Below, piece after piece: positions 61,284-64,000 of a stretch of 64,000 nucleotides of DNA. The translations under genes and the position numbers were made by a program. Numbering within the stretch: the stretch's first letter is position 1; every line of letters starts with the position of its first letter. The notes beneath the pieces are model-generated. The model worked only from the letters and a program-made list of their open reading frames with translations, was not told where the DNA came from and made no database searches. Source of the stretch: Rotaria macrura (taxonomy: Eukaryota > Rotifera > Eurotatoria > Philodinida > Philodinidae); NCBI GenBank assembly GCA_900239685.1, contig OENT01000472.1:1-64000 (forward strand). Direction: 5' to 3'.

Positions 61284-62381
61284 ATGGAACGTCTTCGACT
61301 CTATGTAATTCCATGGTCTCATTACTGTGATAAAATTCGTTGGGCATTAGATTTAAACGAAATTCCGTACGAATTGATAAGTTTTAATCCGTATGGAAAA
61401 ACGAAAGGATTGGAACGAGCACCTAAATCAATTCGTAAACTTATGCCAATTCTTGAAGATCCGAACATGAAAAAGGATGATTCATTCATATGTGATTCAA
61501 CACCGATTTTACTCTATTTAAATACAAATTATCCTCGAACATCTAAATCTCTTTTTCCATCATCAAATGATCAGCGTCAACAAGTAATTGATGCATGTTT
61601 ACGATTTGATTCTTCACTAGGTCTCTACGCACGTCGTCTTGCCTATGTTCAATTGTTGAAAGAGAAGCCAAGTATACTGTCACTTTTACTCGCTGAAAAA
61701 TTTCCGTGGGCTAATAATCCTGATGATATTCGTTCACGTTTTGCTAGTTCGTTTGTTGCTTGTTTTATGATTGCTCGATTTCGACTTCATCGTGTTCGTG
61801 AAGAACACATAAAAGAAAAAACAGAACAAATACTTCTAGACATTGCAGCTCATTTACGTACAAACGATTATATTGTTGGTAAACAATTTTCGGCAGCTGA
61901 TCTAACATTTTGTTCACTCTTTAAACCACTTCAACGAATACCTTACTTCAGTGATGATCGTCGTTTTCGAATTGTATTCGATTATCATGAAAGAATTCGA
62001 CAAAACTACGATCCTAAATATCCGAATATTGATAATCGTGTGCAACAAATAATCGATAGAAATCGATTGGAAAAGAAAGCCAATGAGCACAAATTAACGA
62101 CACGTATACGAACATTTATTCATCAAATTAATTTCGTACAACGATTTTTTATTATGATCATGACAGTACTTGTAAGAAATGTTTACGGACCACAAACTGA
62201 TGATGATGAAGCACCTCAATTTAAACCATCCGATGATAAACAAACAAAAGAAGCACTCAACGATCAACGACGTGTTCGTTTTAAGTCAACTTGGTCAACG
62301 ATTAAATTCTTCTTCAAATATCAATGTCATCTGTTCTTTACGATGCCGAATCAAGCAATCTATTTAAATTCAAAAACATAA
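61284..62381 (+). CDS. GST-fold protein with extended basic/hydrophobic C-terminus (365 aa)
   Basis: Intronless. Residues 4-80 form a thioredoxin-like GST N-terminal domain: RLYVIPWSHYCDKIRWALDL carries S-x-Y-C (12-15) at the position of the catalytic Ser/Cys, LMPILED contains the cis-proline, and DSTPI (71-75) is the glutathione gamma-Glu contact. The C-terminal helical domain (about 90-225) ends with IVGKQFSAADLTF, containing the S-x-x-D N-capping box of GSTs. Beyond the usual end at about 240, some 120 residues are added: basic helices, a hydrophobic stretch at about 284-300 (FVQRFFIMIMTVLV), an acidic patch and a basic end. Ordinary cytosolic GSTs are 200-250 aa, so this tail is unusual and could attach the protein to a membrane, as in GDAP1-like proteins. 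Substrate unknown. Intact frame. Confidence 0.8.
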   Translation: MERLRLYVIPWSHYCDKIRWALDLNEIPYELISFNPYGKTKGLERAPKSIRKLMPILEDPNMKKDDSFICDSTPILLYLNTNYPRTSKSLFPSSNDQRQQVIDACLRFDSSLGLYARRLAYVQLLKEKPSILSLLLAEKFPWANNPDDIRSRFASSFVACFMIARFRLHRVREEHIKEKTEQILLDIAAHLRTNDYIVGKQFSAADLTFCSLFKPLQRIPYFSDDRRFRIVFDYHERIRQNYDPKYPNIDNRVQQIIDRNRLEKKANEHKLTTRIRTFIHQINFVQRFFIMIMTVLVRNVYGPQTDDDEAPQFKPSDDKQTKEALNDQRRVRFKSTWSTIKFFFKYQCHLFFTMPNQAIYLNSKT

Positions 62382-63318
62382 TTATCTCTACGTTACAAAT
62401 AATGACATATACGGAACTTACTCCATATGGCTAGACAACATCTGACAGCTGTTGACGATAGTTGTTAGTATTTTTTTAATACCAGTTCGAATAATATAAG
62501 AAATATAATTCATACTACACGATGTAACGAAATGTATGTTCAATCCTTTTTGAAATTTGATTTTGTTTTCATAGTATATTTCTCGATTTGCATAAAACCC
62601 ATACATGTACGGCGAACAATTTTTTTTCTCATTTATTGATAGATTCAAAGGACAAGAACATAGGCAAAAGAGAAAAAAAAAGAATGCAATGTTCCTAAGA
62701 ACGATCTCTATCGCTCTGAAGTAAAACTGTTGATACATTCTTGTGAAAGTTTCCATACATGTCCAGTTGAAGGATTTCAAGGAAGAAACGATATAACAAG
62801 ATCGAACTGATAATATGGCGCCTACGTGCATGGGTCGACATATGTTCTCATTAGGTCAACTTAGTGACATAACATTCTATTGCTTATCTACGTTATCCTT
62901 GTAGTCGTATAGATGTTGACGAAGTATATTTACAGTATCATAAATCTTTGTAATCATAACGAATGTATGAAGATTGCTTACTAGAAATAGCTCAATTAAA
63001 AACAATTCACAAATGAGCATTTGAACGAGAGCAATCGATGAATGATGACGACATTGACTATTTAACAATGGTACGTTCATTCAACGTGTCGTTTTCAATA
63101 GATTTTATTCTATGGACAAAATCAATAGTCGATTTTCTTAATTTCATAGTGATTAAAAAATGAAAATCGTTGTGAACTATGAAGAGTGGAAATGTCTATT
63201 GAATTGAATCATACTCGGTTCAAGAAACGTATCGATGATCATGAAAGAAAAAAAAATAGCTACACCTAAATCGTAGATACATCAATTATCTACTCAACAA
63301 GAAACTATGTAGGACACG
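62382..63318. other. Intergenic downstream of the GST-like gene
   Basis: AT-rich with no supported gene. The minus-strand frame at 62418-62831 (137 codons) is rich in Phe, Ile and Cys with no motif and is probably spurious. Confidence 0.4.
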
Positions 63319-63480
63319 TGATTCATTATCATTGTCAGATTTCGATTATGGACAAATCTTATCTCAAGCATATTGTTTTTTTTTGTTTTATAATAAGCAG
63401 CTCGTCATTTATTTTCGTTGTTAGAGCGGCTGTGTGTATTTAGTTTTCTTCTTATCATAGGTGATCATCTGATTGAATAA
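63319..63480 (-). pseudogene. Decayed copy of the last WASF exon
   Basis: The sequence TGATTCATTATCATTGTCAG and the following 140 bases align with 57418-57576, the final exon of the WASF gene, in the same orientation: shared words include GATT(CT/TC)GATTrTGGAC(G/A)AATCTTATC and TTTTCGTTGTTA, then a run of TTTTCTTCTT and GATTGAATA. It has several indels and no open frame. It indicates a partial duplication of the WASF 3' end or an old second WASF copy extending past the region. Confidence 0.65.
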
Positions 63481-64000
63481 CTTAACAACTAAGAACTTCA
63501 ATGTAGAAAAAAATGTTAGAACTTTTTCTTCTTCTTATTTTTATCAATCAATCAAAATACAGCTCACGAGTCATTGTCGTTCTTATAATTTCATAATCAA
63601 AGTTTCAGATCTTTTGATTAACTCAATACTACGATATCAATATCTCTAAAAACACAATCCTCTTATCTTCGCACTCGAAGACAACAGCAAACTTCGACAG
63701 TCTTATTTCCAACGAGCATGGTAAGTACAATATGTTCAATAGTTACGAGTTCTATTCAATTTATCGATTATAGTCAAAAACGATTTCATAATTCTACTCG
63801 TTAGTGATGATTCAATCCATGGCAATCATTTAATGATGTTTTTGATTTATATTCCCTTTTTATCATTCATCGTGATGACGGAAATTTTCTTTTTGAATTT
63901 CATAAAAATGCATTGTCAATACAATTCACTACGTATCGAACAATTTTCACTCATGTCGTCATTCTTGTAAGCATTGAGAATAACTTCAACACTAATTGTT
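63481..64000. other. Right edge; possible first exon near 63.7 kb
   Basis: AACGAGCATG at 63711-63720 is followed immediately by GTAAGTAC, a strong donor. Many animal genes carry an intron directly after the start codon, so a plus-strand gene could begin here and continue past the window. The preceding 60 bases are less AT-rich (leader-like). No second exon is visible. Otherwise nothing recognised. Confidence 0.25.

Noticed and set aside
62418..62831. 137-codon minus-strand frame
   Set aside because: Phe/Ser/Cys-rich translation without domains in AT-rich DNA; looks like a chance frame.
1..64000. CRISPR arrays, operons, bacterial origin of the contig
   Set aside because: No regularly spaced direct repeats; genes are spliced, widely spaced and on both strands; WASF is a eukaryotic gene.
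1..64000. Telomeric repeat arrays (TGTGGG-type), which would mark a subtelomere
   Set aside because: No tandem run of such units was seen on either strand, so the gene-poor parts cannot be called subtelomeric from sequence alone.

Overview
The window looks like nuclear DNA of a small, AT-rich animal genome, most likely a bdelloid rotifer. This is inference. It rests on a complete WAVE/SCAR (WASF) gene, which is eukaryotic; short GT-AG introns of 46-84 bp; large proteins joining a helical N-terminal region, a TIR domain and C-terminal SAM-like domains, a layout I associate with bdelloid gene sets; a microbial-type amino acid permease carrying introns; and many decayed transposons and palindromes. 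Prokaryotic features (operons, Shine-Dalgarno sites, CRISPR) are absent, and I saw no convincing tRNA or rRNA gene.

Layout. 1-2050 is a DNA transposon with perfect 115-bp terminal inverted repeats. 2-18 kb is almost gene-free and holds a hairpin MITE at 7446-7756. 18.1-21.2 kb holds three adjacent degenerate palindromic or repeat blocks. A small three-exon gene of unknown function is proposed at 23.7-24.3 kb. 26.5-28.9 kb is a TIR/SAM pseudogene with nine in-frame stop codons. 29.9-30.8 kb is a minus-strand sterol desaturase/fatty acid hydroxylase family gene. 30.8-37.9 kb is gene-poor. 37.9-41.6 kb is a minus-strand four-exon YAT/LysP-type amino acid permease, the best horizontal-transfer candidate here. 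45.0-45.5 kb is a sigma-class glutathione S-transferase pseudogene. 48.7-54.0 kb is an intact two-exon TIR/SAM gene with a 2.9-kb intron. 54.3-55.1 kb is an internally deleted pogo/Tigger-like transposon. 57.4-59.4 kb is the five-exon WASF gene on the minus strand. 61.3-62.4 kb is an unusual GST-fold gene with a long basic and hydrophobic tail. A decayed copy of the last WASF exon lies at 63.3-63.5 kb.

The genes do not form one pathway. They are scattered single genes: membrane lipid oxidation, amino acid uptake, actin nucleation, GST-fold proteins, and TIR proteins that may act in signalling or NAD cleavage. They sit in a background of transposon remnants and palindromes. I resolved multi-exon models by hand from reading frames and GT-AG junctions; no similarity search was possible.
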